From Rubrobacter sp. (GTDB taxonomy: Bacteria > Chloroflexota > Chloroflexia > Thermobaculales > Thermobaculaceae), in contig JADDPP010000042.1 in the NCBI GenBank assembly GCA_016781845.1, positions 1 through 42,128 on the forward strand: a DNA stretch of 42,128 nucleotides, written 5' to 3'. The notes under the pieces were generated by a model that worked only from the letters and a program-made list of their open reading frames with translations, had not been told where the DNA came from and did no database searches. Of this stretch, positions 24,100 through 32,939 are shown in pieces. The translations under genes were made by a program, and so were the position numbers. The stretch's first letter is position 1. Each line of letters begins with the position of its first letter.

Positions 24100-25550
24100 T
24101 AGAACACCTCTGCCAGGCCGGCCTGCTGTAGCGGGTGGAGGCGGGCGGGGCCTGGAACCTCGCCGCAGAGGCGAGGGGTGGGAAACACTTTGCCTGGGTT
24201 GCAGAAGCCGTGTGGGTCGAACGCGCATCGAAGGAGTTGCATCGTCTTCATATCATCCTCCGTGAACATCCTGGGCAGGTACTTCTTTTTGTCCTCTCCT
24301 ACGCCATGCTCGCCGGTGATGGAGCCGCCGTGTTTGAGGCAGATGAGGAGGATGTCGCCCGCCACGTCCTCGGCGCGTTCGGCCTCGCCCTCCACATCCC
24401 CGTTGTACAGCACGAGGGGGTGCAGGTTGCCGTCGCCCGCGTGAAAGACGTTCGCGACGCGCACGCCGCTTCGCTCGCCGAGGGCGGCTATCTCGCGCAG
24501 GACCTCGGGCAGGGCGGTGCGCGGGATGACGCCATCCTGTACGTAGTAATCCGGGCTGATGCGGCCCACGGCGGCGAACGCGGACTTACGGCCCTTCCAC
24601 ATCAGCACACGCTCCTCGTCGTCCACGGCTATCCGTATCTCTGTGGAGCCGCTCTCGTTGCAGAGCTGCTCGACTAGCTGGAACTGGTGCTCCACCTCGA
24701 CGGCGGGACCGTCCAGCTCCACGATGAGCAGAGCCGGGGCGTTCGGGTAGTTAGGGTGTACGGCGGCCTCTGCTGCCTCTATGGCAAGCGCGTCCATCAT
24801 CTCCACGGCAGCGGGAACTATCCCAGCGGCGATGATAGCGGAGACCGCTGAGCCCGCGTCGTCGGTGCTGTTGAAGGCGGCGAGCAGGGTGCGGACCGTT
24901 TCGGGCTTGCGTAGTATTCTGAGCGTTATCTTCGTGACTATCCCCAGGGTACCCTCGGAGCCGACGAACGCGCCCAGGAGGTCGTAGCCCGGCGAGTCAG
25001 GCGCCTTGCCTCCGAGGTGTACCATCTCCCCATCCGGCAGCACTACCTCCAGGCCCGTGACGTGGTTAGTGGTGAAGCCGTACTTCAGGCAGTGCGCCCC
25101 GCCGGAGTTTTCCGCGACGTTCCCTCCTATGGAGCAGACTAGCTGACTCGATGGGTCCGGCGCGAAGTAGTAGCCTTCCGGCGCTACCTCCTGTGTCACC
25201 CACAGGTTTATCACGCCCGGCTCGACGACTACCCGCTGGTTTGGAAGGTCAATCTCCAGGATACGCCGCATGCGGGAGAGGACGATGAGCACCCCTTCCT
25301 CAACGGGCAAGGCACCGCCAGAGAGCCCGGTGCCGGAGCCTCGGGCGACGAATGGAACACCCTGTTCGTGGCAGAGCCGGACAACCGCCTGCACCTGCTC
25401 GGCGTTCTCAGGGAGGACGACGAGGGCTGGGACGACCCGGTAGCCCGTCAGTCCGTCGCACTCGTACGTGCGAAGCTGCTCCCGCTCGGAGATCACACCC
25501 TGCCTGCCTACGATGGCGCGCATGGCTTGGGCGAGTTGGGTGATGTCCAT
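24099..25550 (-). CDS. glcD: Glycolate oxidase FAD-linked subunit GlcD
   Basis: The 483-residue subunit oxidises glycolate to glyoxylate (or a similar 2-hydroxyacid). Motifs include VPFVARGSGTGLSGGALP (about 65-82, FAD pyrophosphate region), SSQLVCSIGGNVAENSGGAHCLKYG (about 138-162), VGSEGTLGIVTKITL, NVFHAGDGNLHPL with the active-site His, and GSITGEHGVGEDKK near the C-terminus. These match the FAD-oxidase C family. A GGAGG lies 5 bases before ATG 25550. It is the first gene of the unit glcD-glcE-glcF-oxidoreductase-isomerase. Confidence 0.94.
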   Translation of the reverse strand: MDITQLAQAMRAIVGRQGVISEREQLRTYECDGLTGYRVVPALVVLPENAEQVQAVVRLCHEQGVPFVARGSGTGLSGGALPVEEGVLIVLSRMRRILEIDLPNQRVVVEPGVINLWVTQEVAPEGYYFAPDPSSQLVCSIGGNVAENSGGAHCLKYGFTTNHVTGLEVVLPDGEMVHLGGKAPDSPGYDLLGAFVGSEGTLGIVTKITLRILRKPETVRTLLAAFNSTDDAGSAVSAIIAAGIVPAAVEMMDALAIEAAEAAVHPNYPNAPALLIVELDGPAVEVEHQFQLVEQLCNESGSTEIRIAVDDEERVLMWKGRKSAFAAVGRISPDYYVQDGVIPRTALPEVLREIAALGERSGVRVANVFHAGDGNLHPLVLYNGDVEGEAERAEDVAGDILLICLKHGGSITGEHGVGEDKKKYLPRMFTEDDMKTMQLLRCAFDPHGFCNPGKVFPTPRLCGEVPGPARLHPLQQAGLAEVF

Positions 25551-25643
25551 GTGTCCTCCTTTACTCGTGCCAACCGACTGGCAAGGGGCACGAAGCTGCC
25601 GCCCCGCGGCATGCCAGGCGCATCGAAACTGGGAGCGGGCTTC

Positions 25644-25806
25644 TTATTCCAGGGCCATGTTAGAGTCGCCGTTGTTCGCCGCGCAGACGTTGCGTGCAAC
25701 GTCTCTACACCCAGTTTCCCTTCTATGCGCTGATGTAACCACCGTACACCTGGCGGAAACGGGAGGCGTTGGTCCCCGATGCTGACTTTGACATCGCCCT
25801 GCTCTT
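25644..25806. repeat. Dispersed palindrome-centred intergenic repeat, copy B
   Basis: The core AGACGTTGC-GT-GCAACGTCT (25685-25704) is followed by CTCTACACCCAGTTTCCCTT, CTATGCGCTGATGTAACC and GCTGACTTTGACATCGCCCTG. The right arm (25699-25804) aligns almost end to end with the reverse complement of the left half of the copy at 41.9 kb. It occupies most of the 349-base space before glcD; the rest of that space shows no gene. Confidence 0.85.
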
Positions 25807-25899
25807 ATTGTGGGCGGAGCTAAGAATGTCTGCTTCCAGGTTAGGGGGTGTTTACTTCGCTCCGAATGACAAAGAGCAGGCGTTCACTCTCGGCTATTC

Positions 25900-26796
25900 T
25901 CAGTCTCTTCCGCCTACGGTGTGCTGCGCCCAGTCCTCAATGAGGGTGAGCAGAGCGGAGTGGTCCTGAGCACCCATCCCTCGGGTTCTGAGGGCGTGCA
26001 GCATCTGGCCTACAATCGCGGTGACCGGCAGTGAGACCCCGTACTCCCCTCCCGCCGCGAGCGCGATGCCCAGGTCCTTGTGATGAAGGTCTACCTTGAA
26101 GCCGGGCGTAAAGTCGTGCTCAAGGAAGTTGCGCCCTCGCATCTCCATCACGCGGTTCGATGCCATGCCTCCTGACAGCACTTTGATGATGACCTCCGGG
26201 TCCACCCCTGCCTTTGAGCCGAGCACCAGGGCCTCGGACACGGCTTCGATGGTAAGAGCGACGACTATCTGGTTGCAAGCCTTGACTACCTGCCCCGCGC
26301 CACTGGAGCCGACGTGCGTGATCGTCTTGCCAAGCACCTTGAAGATTGGCTCGGCTCTGGCGAAGTCTTCCGCACTGCCTCCGGCCATTATGGAGAGCGT
26401 CGCTTGGCGCGCGCCGACGTCCCCGCCGCTTACCGGCGCGTCAAGCATACCGACTCCCCGACCGCGCGCCGCCTCGGCAAGTTCCCTGGCTACAACAGGG
26501 GAGATGGTGCTCATGTCTATCAAGAGCGACCCGGAAGGCGCGCCCTCGAGCACTCCGTTCTCTCCAGCGACTGCCTGACTCACGTCCGGCGAGTCGGGGA
26601 GCATTGTGATGATGACCTCGCTTCCATCCGCTACCTCGCGTGGCGAGTCGGCGGCGCGCGCGCCCATCTGGGTTAGCTCCTCTACTGGCCCTCGGCTGCG
26701 GCTGTGGACGGTCAGCTCGTAGCCCGCACGGAGCAGGTTCGCCGCCATCGGCTTGCCCATGATGCCCAGCCCAATCCAGCCTATCCTCTCCGCCAT
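25900..26796 (-). CDS. garR: 2-hydroxy-3-oxopropionate (tartronate semialdehyde) reductase
   Basis: A beta-hydroxyacid dehydrogenase of 298 residues that should reduce tartronate semialdehyde to D-glycerate with NAD(P)H. Motifs: IGWIGLGIMGKPMAANLL (5-22, Rossmann and family signature), LIDMSTISP, the substrate loop MLDAPVSGGDVGA, and GSSGAGQVVKACNQI with catalytic Lys, then DLHHKDLGIAL. Placement next to hydroxypyruvate isomerase and glycolate oxidase supports GarR/GlxR over 3-hydroxyisobutyrate dehydrogenase. It follows the hyi gene after 10 bases, so the two form an operon. Confidence 0.9.
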   Translation of the reverse strand: MAERIGWIGLGIMGKPMAANLLRAGYELTVHSRSRGPVEELTQMGARAADSPREVADGSEVIITMLPDSPDVSQAVAGENGVLEGAPSGSLLIDMSTISPVVARELAEAARGRGVGMLDAPVSGGDVGARQATLSIMAGGSAEDFARAEPIFKVLGKTITHVGSSGAGQVVKACNQIVVALTIEAVSEALVLGSKAGVDPEVIIKVLSGGMASNRVMEMRGRNFLEHDFTPGFKVDLHHKDLGIALAAGGEYGVSLPVTAIVGQMLHALRTRGMGAQDHSALLTLIEDWAQHTVGGRD

Positions 26797-26806
26797 ATAA
26801 CTCCCT

Positions 26807-27622
26807 TCACAATCGTAGCTGCGCTACGTCCACATCTGTGCCCCGCAGCTCGCGCGGGAGCCAGTGAAGGCTCTCCTCCGTCGCTGGCGTCGTCGGGTTA
26901 TACTCCAGCCCCACGTAGCCGTTGTAGCCGAGTCCATCTATGGCCCGCAGCACGTAGGGGTAGTTTATCTCACCCGTGCCCGGCTGCCCCCGGTCCGGGG
27001 AGTCGGCTATCTGTATGTGGCCGATCAGCGGCATGTATGTTCGCAGGTTTGCCGTCAGATTTCCTTCCATACGCTGCATGTGGTACGCATCGTACTGCAG
27101 TCTCACATTCGGGCGGCCTACTCTCTCTACGAAGGCCGCGGCGTCACGCGTAGTGTCGAGCAAGTAGCCCGGTGACTCTATAGTGTTCAGGGCTTCGATG
27201 ACAACGGTCATCCCTGCGTCCGCCGCCTTATCCGCGGTCCACGCCACGTTGTCGCGGGCGAGAAGCAACTGCTGCTCATGACCGACCCCATCCACGTGGA
27301 GGCCGACTAGCAGGTTCAGCTTGGGGCAGGAGAGGCGACGTGCGAGATCGAGCGCGACGGGAACGTTCTCACGGAACTTCTGCTGCGCGTTCGGGTCTGG
27401 GTTGCCTGCCAGACCGCGTTCGCCTGCCGCCATATTTCCAGCGTTGAAGTTGAAGAGAGCCACCTGCAGGCCGGATTCGCGGACGGCTGCCTCGACCTCG
27501 TCCAGGTCTTCCGCGGGCCACCAGAACTCCACGGCACGGAAGCCGGCGGCAGCTGCGCGCGCGAAGCGGTCCAGGAAAGGCACTTCCTTGAACAGTGTGG
27601 AGATGTTGGCGCTGAACCTCAT
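26807..27622 (-). CDS. hyi: Hydroxypyruvate isomerase
   Basis: The 271-residue TIM-barrel enzyme interconverts hydroxypyruvate and tartronate semialdehyde. Family features: MRFSANISTLFKEVPFLDRF at the start, AVEFWWP, LFNFNAGNMAAGERGLAGNP (typical Hyi loop), VVIEALNT with metal Glu, LQYDAYHMQRMEGNL, HIQIADSPDRGQPGTGEINY, and GYVGLEYNP with the second Glu. GGAGGGCGG lies directly before ATG 27622. It heads a two-gene unit with garR. Confidence 0.93.
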   Translation of the reverse strand: MRFSANISTLFKEVPFLDRFARAAAAGFRAVEFWWPAEDLDEVEAAVRESGLQVALFNFNAGNMAAGERGLAGNPDPNAQQKFRENVPVALDLARRLSCPKLNLLVGLHVDGVGHEQQLLLARDNVAWTADKAADAGMTVVIEALNTIESPGYLLDTTRDAAAFVERVGRPNVRLQYDAYHMQRMEGNLTANLRTYMPLIGHIQIADSPDRGQPGTGEINYPYVLRAIDGLGYNGYVGLEYNPTTPATEESLHWLPRELRGTDVDVAQLRL

Positions 27623-27870
27623 CCGCCCTCCGTCACACTAACTTGTCTGTCCAGTTCCGAGCTTGTGAGCAGTCCGTAAGTCGGGAGCACGGATTCCTCG
27701 CTGCGCTCCGAACGACTGTCCCCTGGCCTTTACCTCGACTCCGTATGAGGAGTCTTCTGCTCCACCCGGGCTGCCATAGTTGCGGTTCGCGGTCCGTGTC
27801 CAGCGGGCCCCGAGCACGGCTCTGGAGAGCGATTATACAAGAACGGTGGGCGGTTCGGGACGCAGGGGCT
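27623..27870 (-). other. Upstream region of hyi with a candidate -10 box
   Basis: No gene is seen here. On the minus strand TTGTATAAT (TATAAT at 27837-27832) could start a leader of about 200 bases. That leader contains stem-prone text around 27685-27750, but no riboswitch or T-box core was recognised. Confidence 0.3.
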
Positions 27871-27877
27871 GTGGCCT

Positions 27878-28027
27878 TCATGGGATTTCGATGTCACTGT
27901 TGGTGGGGGCGTACACGTTCGCAGACATTGCGTGCAGCGTCTCTACGCGCTGATGTAACCTTCAAGCAGATGCCAGAGGTGAGAGAACCAGCTTCTCCAT
28001 ACGGACTCTGTAGTCGCCCTGCTGTGG
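27878..28027. repeat. Dispersed palindrome-centred intergenic repeat, copy C
   Basis: TTCGCAGACATTGCGTGCAG followed by CGTCTCTACGCGCTGATGTA (27919-27958) is the core and right flank shared with copies A and B. Further along, GATGCCAGAGGTGAGAG and GTAGTCGCCCTGCTGTGG match the right arm seen at 41970-42033. The left arm (TTTCGATGTCACTGTTGGTG) matches in inverted orientation. It lies between coxD and hyi. Confidence 0.75.
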
Positions 28028-28098
28028 AGATGAGAAGGGGAGGGCCGCTCGGTGGCGCCATCCCCTAATACTTGCGTCTGTCGTTCCGTGCTGCGGCT

Positions 28099-28560
28099 CT
28101 ACCGGCCGGGATTCACAGTGCCTCGTGGCCGGACCTCGTCCTGGCCGACGGCCTGCGTGGGCTGCGGCCCGAGCGTGGGCTCGGTCACGGGTGGTGGAGC
28201 CTGCTCGACGGGCGCAACTATCTGGCGTGGCGGCGTGCTGCGCCAGTCGCGGCTCACGAAGTCGGCCATGGTAAAGAGGACCATGATGCCGAAGAAGATG
28301 AAGCCGGCCGCCACCACGAGCCTCAGAAGCGGCGTGCTGTAGCGCACGTGCATGAAGAAGAGGATCACGAGGGATGCCTTCATGGTGGCGATGCCGAGCG
28401 CGACGACCTCGTTCAGAAGGCCGCCGAACTGGAAGTTGGCAGCAAGCACGGTCAGGATGGTAAGCACCACGAGCAGGCCAAACACAATGACGTAGTTCCG
28501 TGGCGGGATGACGTGGTGCTCCTCGTGGTCGCGCTGTATAGGGTCGGTTATATGTGCCAA
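28099..28560 (-). CDS. coxD: Cytochrome c oxidase subunit IV, prokaryotic type
   Basis: The 153-residue protein has three predicted membrane helices (about 25-45, 53-73, 80-103, with MKASLVILFFMHVRYSTPLLRL typical of the prokaryotic COX IV/CyoD fold) and a Pro-rich soluble tail of about 45 residues. TTG 28560 is chosen because CGGGGGTG lies just upstream and the product then begins [15 protein letters not shown]; the start lies inside the end of coxC (13-base overlap). It is the last gene of the respiratory operon and probably stabilises the oxidase. Confidence 0.85.
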   Translation of the reverse strand: MAHITDPIQRDHEEHHVIPPRNYVIVFGLLVVLTILTVLAANFQFGGLLNEVVALGIATMKASLVILFFMHVRYSTPLLRLVVAAGFIFFGIMVLFTMADFVSRDWRSTPPRQIVAPVEQAPPPVTEPTLGPQPTQAVGQDEVRPRGTVNPGR

Positions 28561-29384
28561 TGCGCACCCCCGAGCAGGTACAGCAGCGGGAAGAGGAAGA
28601 TCCACACCAGGTCAACGAAGTGCCAGTAAAGGCCAGTCATCTCCACGGGTGTGTAGTAGTTCTCCGAGTACACCTTGCGCAGGTTGTTGATGAGCAGCGC
28701 TGAGAGGAGGACTATGCCTATGAGCACGTGGAAACCGTGAAGTCCGGTCATTGTCCAGTACAGGAAGAAGAATATCTTGGCGCGCCCCTGCTGAACAGTG
28801 CTGTCCAGATCAACCCGAGCCGCCTCCGGGTCCACTATCTCACCCGCAGGTCGCTCCATGTGGAAGTTCTGACTGCCGATCCAGAGGTTCTCCTCAATGT
28901 GGGTGGTGTACTCGATGGACTTGACGACGAGGAAGACGCACGCCAGGGCTATGGTGAATCCAAGGAACATGGTCAGCCGCCTGCGGTTGCCGGTCTGCGC
29001 GGCGTGTACCGCGAGCGCCATCGTGAGGCTGCTGAGGATGAGCGCGAACGTATTTATGGTCCCCCACGTGGCGCTCTGGTGCGGGCTGGCCAGCGCGAAC
29101 GTTTCTGGGTAGAGCGCCCGGTACACGATGTACGCGAGGAAGAATCCGCCGAACGTCATCACCTCCGTCGCGAGGAAGATCCACATCCCCAGATTGGAGG
29201 CGGCATACTGTTGCTGCGGTGTGTCGAACTGGTGCGCGCGGGCGTGCGCCCCGTGTGCGGTGCTGCCCGCGCTTACAGCGTACCCGGCTCCGAAATGGGT
29301 ATCCGAGCCCGACATTGCACTCGTCGGCGTTCCGGTCGTGGTCGTGCCCGAGGCTGCGGCTTGTGCCGCGTGTGTATCAGCCAA
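28548..29384 (-). CDS. coxC: Cytochrome c oxidase subunit III
   Basis: The 278-residue protein has seven membrane helices after a 60-residue Ala/Thr/Gly/His-rich N-terminal extension. Family motifs are [21 protein letters not shown] (about 65-85), [13 protein letters not shown] (about 212-224) and a C-terminal [18 protein letters not shown]. It belongs to the haem-copper oxidase core. Start is TTG 29384, preceded by the perfect AAGGAGGT that also encodes the end of coxA; the two genes overlap by 8 bases, implying coupled translation. Confidence 0.95.
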   Translation of the reverse strand: MADTHAAQAAASGTTTTGTPTSAMSGSDTHFGAGYAVSAGSTAHGAHARAHQFDTPQQQYAASNLGMWIFLATEVMTFGGFFLAYIVYRALYPETFALASPHQSATWGTINTFALILSSLTMALAVHAAQTGNRRRLTMFLGFTIALACVFLVVKSIEYTTHIEENLWIGSQNFHMERPAGEIVDPEAARVDLDSTVQQGRAKIFFFLYWTMTGLHGFHVLIGIVLLSALLINNLRKVYSENYYTPVEMTGLYWHFVDLVWIFLFPLLYLLGGAHWHI

Positions 29385-31026
29385 CAGTTACCTCCTTGCG
29401 GGTGTAGTGGTGGGGGCCATGAAGCACCACGGGCTGCTCCTCGAAGTTCTCGGGCGGCGGCGGCGTGGGCGACTGCCACTCCAGCCCGGCCGAGCCCCAC
29501 GGGTTATCCGGTGCCAGCTTGCCGAACTTCAGCGACCACGTCAAGTAAAACAGCGGGAGGATGAAGCCTACGCCGAGGATAGTGGACCCGGCGGTCGAGA
29601 GCACATTGTATATCTGGTACGAGGAGTCGTATGAGTAGTAGCGCCGGTTCATACCGAGCGCGCCGGCCACGAACTGGGGGAAGAACGTCAGGTTGAAACC
29701 GAGGAAGACGGTGATGGCCGCGAGCTTGCCCAGAAACTCGGGGTACATTCGTCCGGTCATCTTCGGCCACCAGTAGTGCAGGCCACCCAGGTAGGCCAGG
29801 AGCATCCCCCCGACCATCACGTAGTGGAAGTGCGCCACAACGAAGTACGTGTCGCTAAGTGCAACATCCGTCGCGAGTGCAGCGAGGAACAGCCCGGTGA
29901 GTCCGCCCACGACGAACAGCCCGATGAAACCGATCGCATATAGCATGGGGGTCTGCAGCCACACCGACGCCTTGTACAGCGTCGCGGTCCAGTTGAACAC
30001 CTTGATCGCGGATGGTATCGCGACGAAGAAGCTCAGCACCGAGAACACCATCGCTGAGTAGACAGACTGTCCGGCAACGAAGAGGTGGTGGCCCCACACG
30101 AGGAAGCCGTAGATTGCGATAGCGACGCTTGACGCCGCGACGAACCTGTAGCCGAACACGTTCCTGCGGGTGAACGCGCTGATCAGCTCGCTGATCACAC
30201 CCATGCCCGGCAGGATCATGATGTACACCGCTGGGTGCGAGTAGAACCAGAACATGTGCTGGAACAGTATCGGGTCGCCGCCGAGGGCGGGGTCGAAGAT
30301 GCCGACGCGCAGCGTGCGCTCGACCGCTACAAGGAGCAGCGTGATTGCGAGCACTGGCGTGGCGAGCACCTGGATCAGGCTCGTGGCGTACAGCGACCAC
30401 AGGAAGAGCTGCATCTTGAACCAGGTAAGGCCAGGCGCGCGCATCTTGTGGATCGTCACGAGGAAGTTCAGCCCCGTGAGGATGGACGAGAAGCCGACTA
30501 TGAGGATGCCCATCGCGGCCGGCACGACGTTCTGGGTGTAGTTGGTTGTGCTCAGTGGCGTGTAGAACGTCCAGCCCGTGTCGGTGCCGCCGAGCAGCAT
30601 CACCGCGAGGAGAAACAGCGCCCCAAGCATATACACGTACCAGCTGAGAAGGTTCAGGCGCGGGAAGGCTACGTCGCGGGCGCCGACCATCATCGGGATG
30701 AAGAAGTTTCCAAGCACCGCCGGGATGGACGGCACGAGGAAGAGGAAGATCATCGTGATGCCGTGCATCGTGAAAAGCTTGCTGTAGTTTTCGGCCTGTA
30801 CGAGATCGCCCGCGGGTGTCAGCAGCTCCAGGCGGATGAGCGTCGCCTCGATGCTACCTACCATGAACGCCACGGTAATCGTTATCAGATATAGCCAGGC
30901 GATCCGCTTGTGGTCGAGCGTAAAAAGCCAGGACCGCAGGCCGTACCCGTTGTTCAGGTAGGTGAGCCGAACCCGCCGCTCTGGTCTCCGGATTGGCTCG
31001 CCGATAGGTGTGCTTACAGTTGCCAT
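29377..31026 (-). CDS. coxA: Cytochrome c oxidase subunit I (A2-type haem-copper oxidase)
   Basis: The 549-residue catalytic subunit reduces oxygen and pumps protons. Ligands visible: His88 (TMHG, haem a), His264 and Tyr268 in YSHPAVY (CuB ligand and cross-linked Tyr), His313-His314 (CuB), His399 (haem a3) and His401 (haem a) in VAHFHYV. The helix VI motif is YSHP and not GHPE, so the usual D-channel Glu is missing and replaced by the Tyr-Ser pair typical of A2-type enzymes such as those of Thermus and Rhodothermus. About 12-14 membrane helices. AGGAAAGAGGG precedes ATG 31026. Confidence 0.96.
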   Translation of the reverse strand: MATVSTPIGEPIRRPERRVRLTYLNNGYGLRSWLFTLDHKRIAWLYLITITVAFMVGSIEATLIRLELLTPAGDLVQAENYSKLFTMHGITMIFLFLVPSIPAVLGNFFIPMMVGARDVAFPRLNLLSWYVYMLGALFLLAVMLLGGTDTGWTFYTPLSTTNYTQNVVPAAMGILIVGFSSILTGLNFLVTIHKMRAPGLTWFKMQLFLWSLYATSLIQVLATPVLAITLLLVAVERTLRVGIFDPALGGDPILFQHMFWFYSHPAVYIMILPGMGVISELISAFTRRNVFGYRFVAASSVAIAIYGFLVWGHHLFVAGQSVYSAMVFSVLSFFVAIPSAIKVFNWTATLYKASVWLQTPMLYAIGFIGLFVVGGLTGLFLAALATDVALSDTYFVVAHFHYVMVGGMLLAYLGGLHYWWPKMTGRMYPEFLGKLAAITVFLGFNLTFFPQFVAGALGMNRRYYSYDSSYQIYNVLSTAGSTILGVGFILPLFYLTWSLKFGKLAPDNPWGSAGLEWQSPTPPPPENFEEQPVVLHGPHHYTRKEVTVG

Positions 31027-31062
31027 GGAACCCTCTTTCCTCGCGCTAGACAGTGTCGTTGA

Positions 31063-32085
31063 TTACGGTTCATCCTGAGCACCGCCACCCGGTGCGCCCG
31101 AGTTTGGCTCAAGCCCCGGCGTAGCGTCCGTGCTTGGCACTGATGAGTCGCCGCCCGGCTGTTGCTGGTTCATCCCGCCCAGTGAGCGGATGTACGCGAT
31201 GATCTGTGCCAACTGTGTCTCGTCCAATTGGCCCTGATACGTGGGCATTATACTGGGACGCGCGTAGCCCGCAACTATCTTTCTCTGCGGATACAGTATA
31301 GACTCCCGGATGTACTCGTCGTCCACCGTCACGGTCTCGCCCGTGTCCAGCGTCTCCTGCGTGCCGTAGAGTCCTACCCAACTGGGCGCGCGGCGCCTGT
31401 TGTCGTCGCGGTGGCAGGTGGTGCAGCCCAGGTTCTGGGCGAGCCGCTGGCCAGTTGCGGCCGGAGACTCCATCTGGGTCGCGCCTGAGAGCCATGCCTG
31501 GTACTCGCGGGGCTCCATCACTGTGACCCGGCCCACCATGCCGGAGTGGAAAGCGCCGCAGAACTCCGAGCAGAATATGTTGTACACGCCCGGCCGCGTA
31601 GCCGTGAACGGGAGGGTGGTGTACCGTCCCGGCAACACGTCCTGCCTTACCCGGAACGCCGGTACCGCGAAGTTGTGTATCACATCAATCGAGGTCATGC
31701 TCAACTTGACGGGCTGGTTGACGGGTACGTGCAGTTCGTTGTTCTCCCACTGCCCGGTCGGGTGCTGCGCCTTCCACATCCACTGCCTGCCCTGTACGAA
31801 GATCTCGAGAGCGTCGTCCTCTGGGCGTGACATCTGCACGAACAGGATCGCCGCCCACACGAACGTGATGATCGAGAGGATGAGCGGGATGAACGTCCAC
31901 GTCAACTCGAGTCGCAGCGCGCCTTCGATCTGCACCGGCACCTCGTCGGGCGAGCGACGCCGGTACTTTATGGCAAAGGTAACGAGCGCGATCGCGATGC
32001 CGGCGGATATCAGCACCGACAGCATGGTCATCCACCAGAACAGGGAATCTACCCGGAACGCAACGCTGGAAGCACCTACCCCCAT
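31063..32085 (-). CDS. coxB: Cytochrome c oxidase subunit II with fused cytochrome c (caa3 type)
   Basis: Two membrane helices (about 15-38 and 62-85) lead into a cupredoxin domain with the CuA site: His137, Cys172, Glu174, Cys176, His180 and Met183. A cytochrome c domain follows, with Cys221-x-x-Cys224-His225 and Met280 as the likely sixth ligand, then a disordered Gly/Pro/Asp tail of 35 residues. The fused haem c marks a caa3 oxidase able to take electrons directly from the alternative complex III cytochromes. The gene starts 2 bases after the sco stop and is separated from coxA by 36 bases. Confidence 0.96.
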   Translation of the reverse strand: MGVGASSVAFRVDSLFWWMTMLSVLISAGIAIALVTFAIKYRRRSPDEVPVQIEGALRLELTWTFIPLILSIITFVWAAILFVQMSRPEDDALEIFVQGRQWMWKAQHPTGQWENNELHVPVNQPVKLSMTSIDVIHNFAVPAFRVRQDVLPGRYTTLPFTATRPGVYNIFCSEFCGAFHSGMVGRVTVMEPREYQAWLSGATQMESPAATGQRLAQNLGCTTCHRDDNRRRAPSWVGLYGTQETLDTGETVTVDDEYIRESILYPQRKIVAGYARPSIMPTYQGQLDETQLAQIIAYIRSLGGMNQQQPGGDSSVPSTDATPGLEPNSGAPGGGAQDEP

Positions 32086-32087
32086 CC

Positions 32088-32939
32088 TTAACCTACCCCT
32101 CCAGTTGGCATCTGTCCGCCTTGCTGTCGGCGTTCGCGTCTGAGCGCCGTGATTATGAACGTGCCCATCAGTCCCAGGGTCAGGAGCCCGCCGAGACGCA
32201 TGATGTTCAGAGCAATCGGGCTGTACTTACCAACCCGCGGGTCGAACTGGTAGCAGTTGAACATCACCTTATCCACTATCGAGCCGATCTTGTTCTGGGA
32301 CGCCTCCGAGAGCGCGAACTGCACGTCCTTGGGGTCGAAGTCAATACCGAACAGATAGCGCGCTATCTTGCGCTCTGGCGTCACGAACGTGATCGCGCTC
32401 GGGTGCGCGTACTGACCCAGCTTCGCATCGTAGTTGTACTTGAAGCCAACGGCCTTCGCGAGCTGGGCGATATTCGCTCCGCTGCCCGTCAGGAAGTGCC
32501 ATCCCTCCAAGGTCTCGCCCCGCCCATAACTCTGCGAGTAAGTCTTTCGCGCCTTCGCCGCCTGCTGCGGTGTCTCCCGCGGGTCAATGCTCACCGTGAC
32601 AACGTCGAACTCCTTGCCGACGTTGAACTTGACGGAGCGCAGCGAGTCGGACAGCCCCTTGAGCAGCAACGGGCAGAGCTGCGGGCACTCGAAGTAGTTC
32701 AGCGAGAGTATGACTGGCCTGTTGCCGAAGTACTGCCCGATCTGAACGGGTTTGCCCGCCTCGTCCTTGAAGGAGAGATCGCCGGGGATCTCCTTGTTCA
32801 GTCGCTGGTCAACGTCCACGTTCCGCAGCAGCGGGGGCGGCTCGTGCTCCGGGTGCCCCGCGTGCGCGAGCGCGCGCGTCGGCGCCGCGAGCACGGTGAA
32901 TATAAGTATCAGCGCCAGTTGGATGGATCGTAAAGTCAT
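32088..32939 (-). CDS. SCO1/SenC-type copper chaperone for the CuA site
   Basis: The 283-residue protein has an N-terminal signal/anchor (1-26), a thioredoxin-like domain with Cys85-x-x-x-Cys89 (YFECPQLCP) and His179, the three SCO copper ligands, and a C-terminal membrane helix (about 248-267), so it should face the outside. It would load copper into CoxB, encoded directly downstream. ATG 32939 overlaps the upstream gene by 4 bases (ATGA). Having a membrane helix at the C-terminus in addition to the leader is a less common layout. Confidence 0.93.
   Translation of the reverse strand: MTLRSIQLALILIFTVLAAPTRALAHAGHPEHEPPPLLRNVDVDQRLNKEIPGDLSFKDEAGKPVQIGQYFGNRPVILSLNYFECPQLCPLLLKGLSDSLRSVKFNVGKEFDVVTVSIDPRETPQQAAKARKTYSQSYGRGETLEGWHFLTGSGANIAQLAKAVGFKYNYDAKLGQYAHPSAITFVTPERKIARYLFGIDFDPKDVQFALSEASQNKIGSIVDKVMFNCYQFDPRVGKYSPIALNIMRLGGLLTLGLMGTFIITALRRERRQQGGQMPTGGVG

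Noticed and set aside
25644-28027. CRISPR array or IS element to explain the repeated palindromes
   Set aside because: The copies are kilobases apart, diverged, lack regular spacers, and no transposase or cas gene is nearby.
30235-30894. A 219-residue plus-strand frame opposite coxA
   Set aside because: It is Arg/Glu/His-rich antisense text of a conserved membrane protein gene with all haem ligands in place; no family resemblance.
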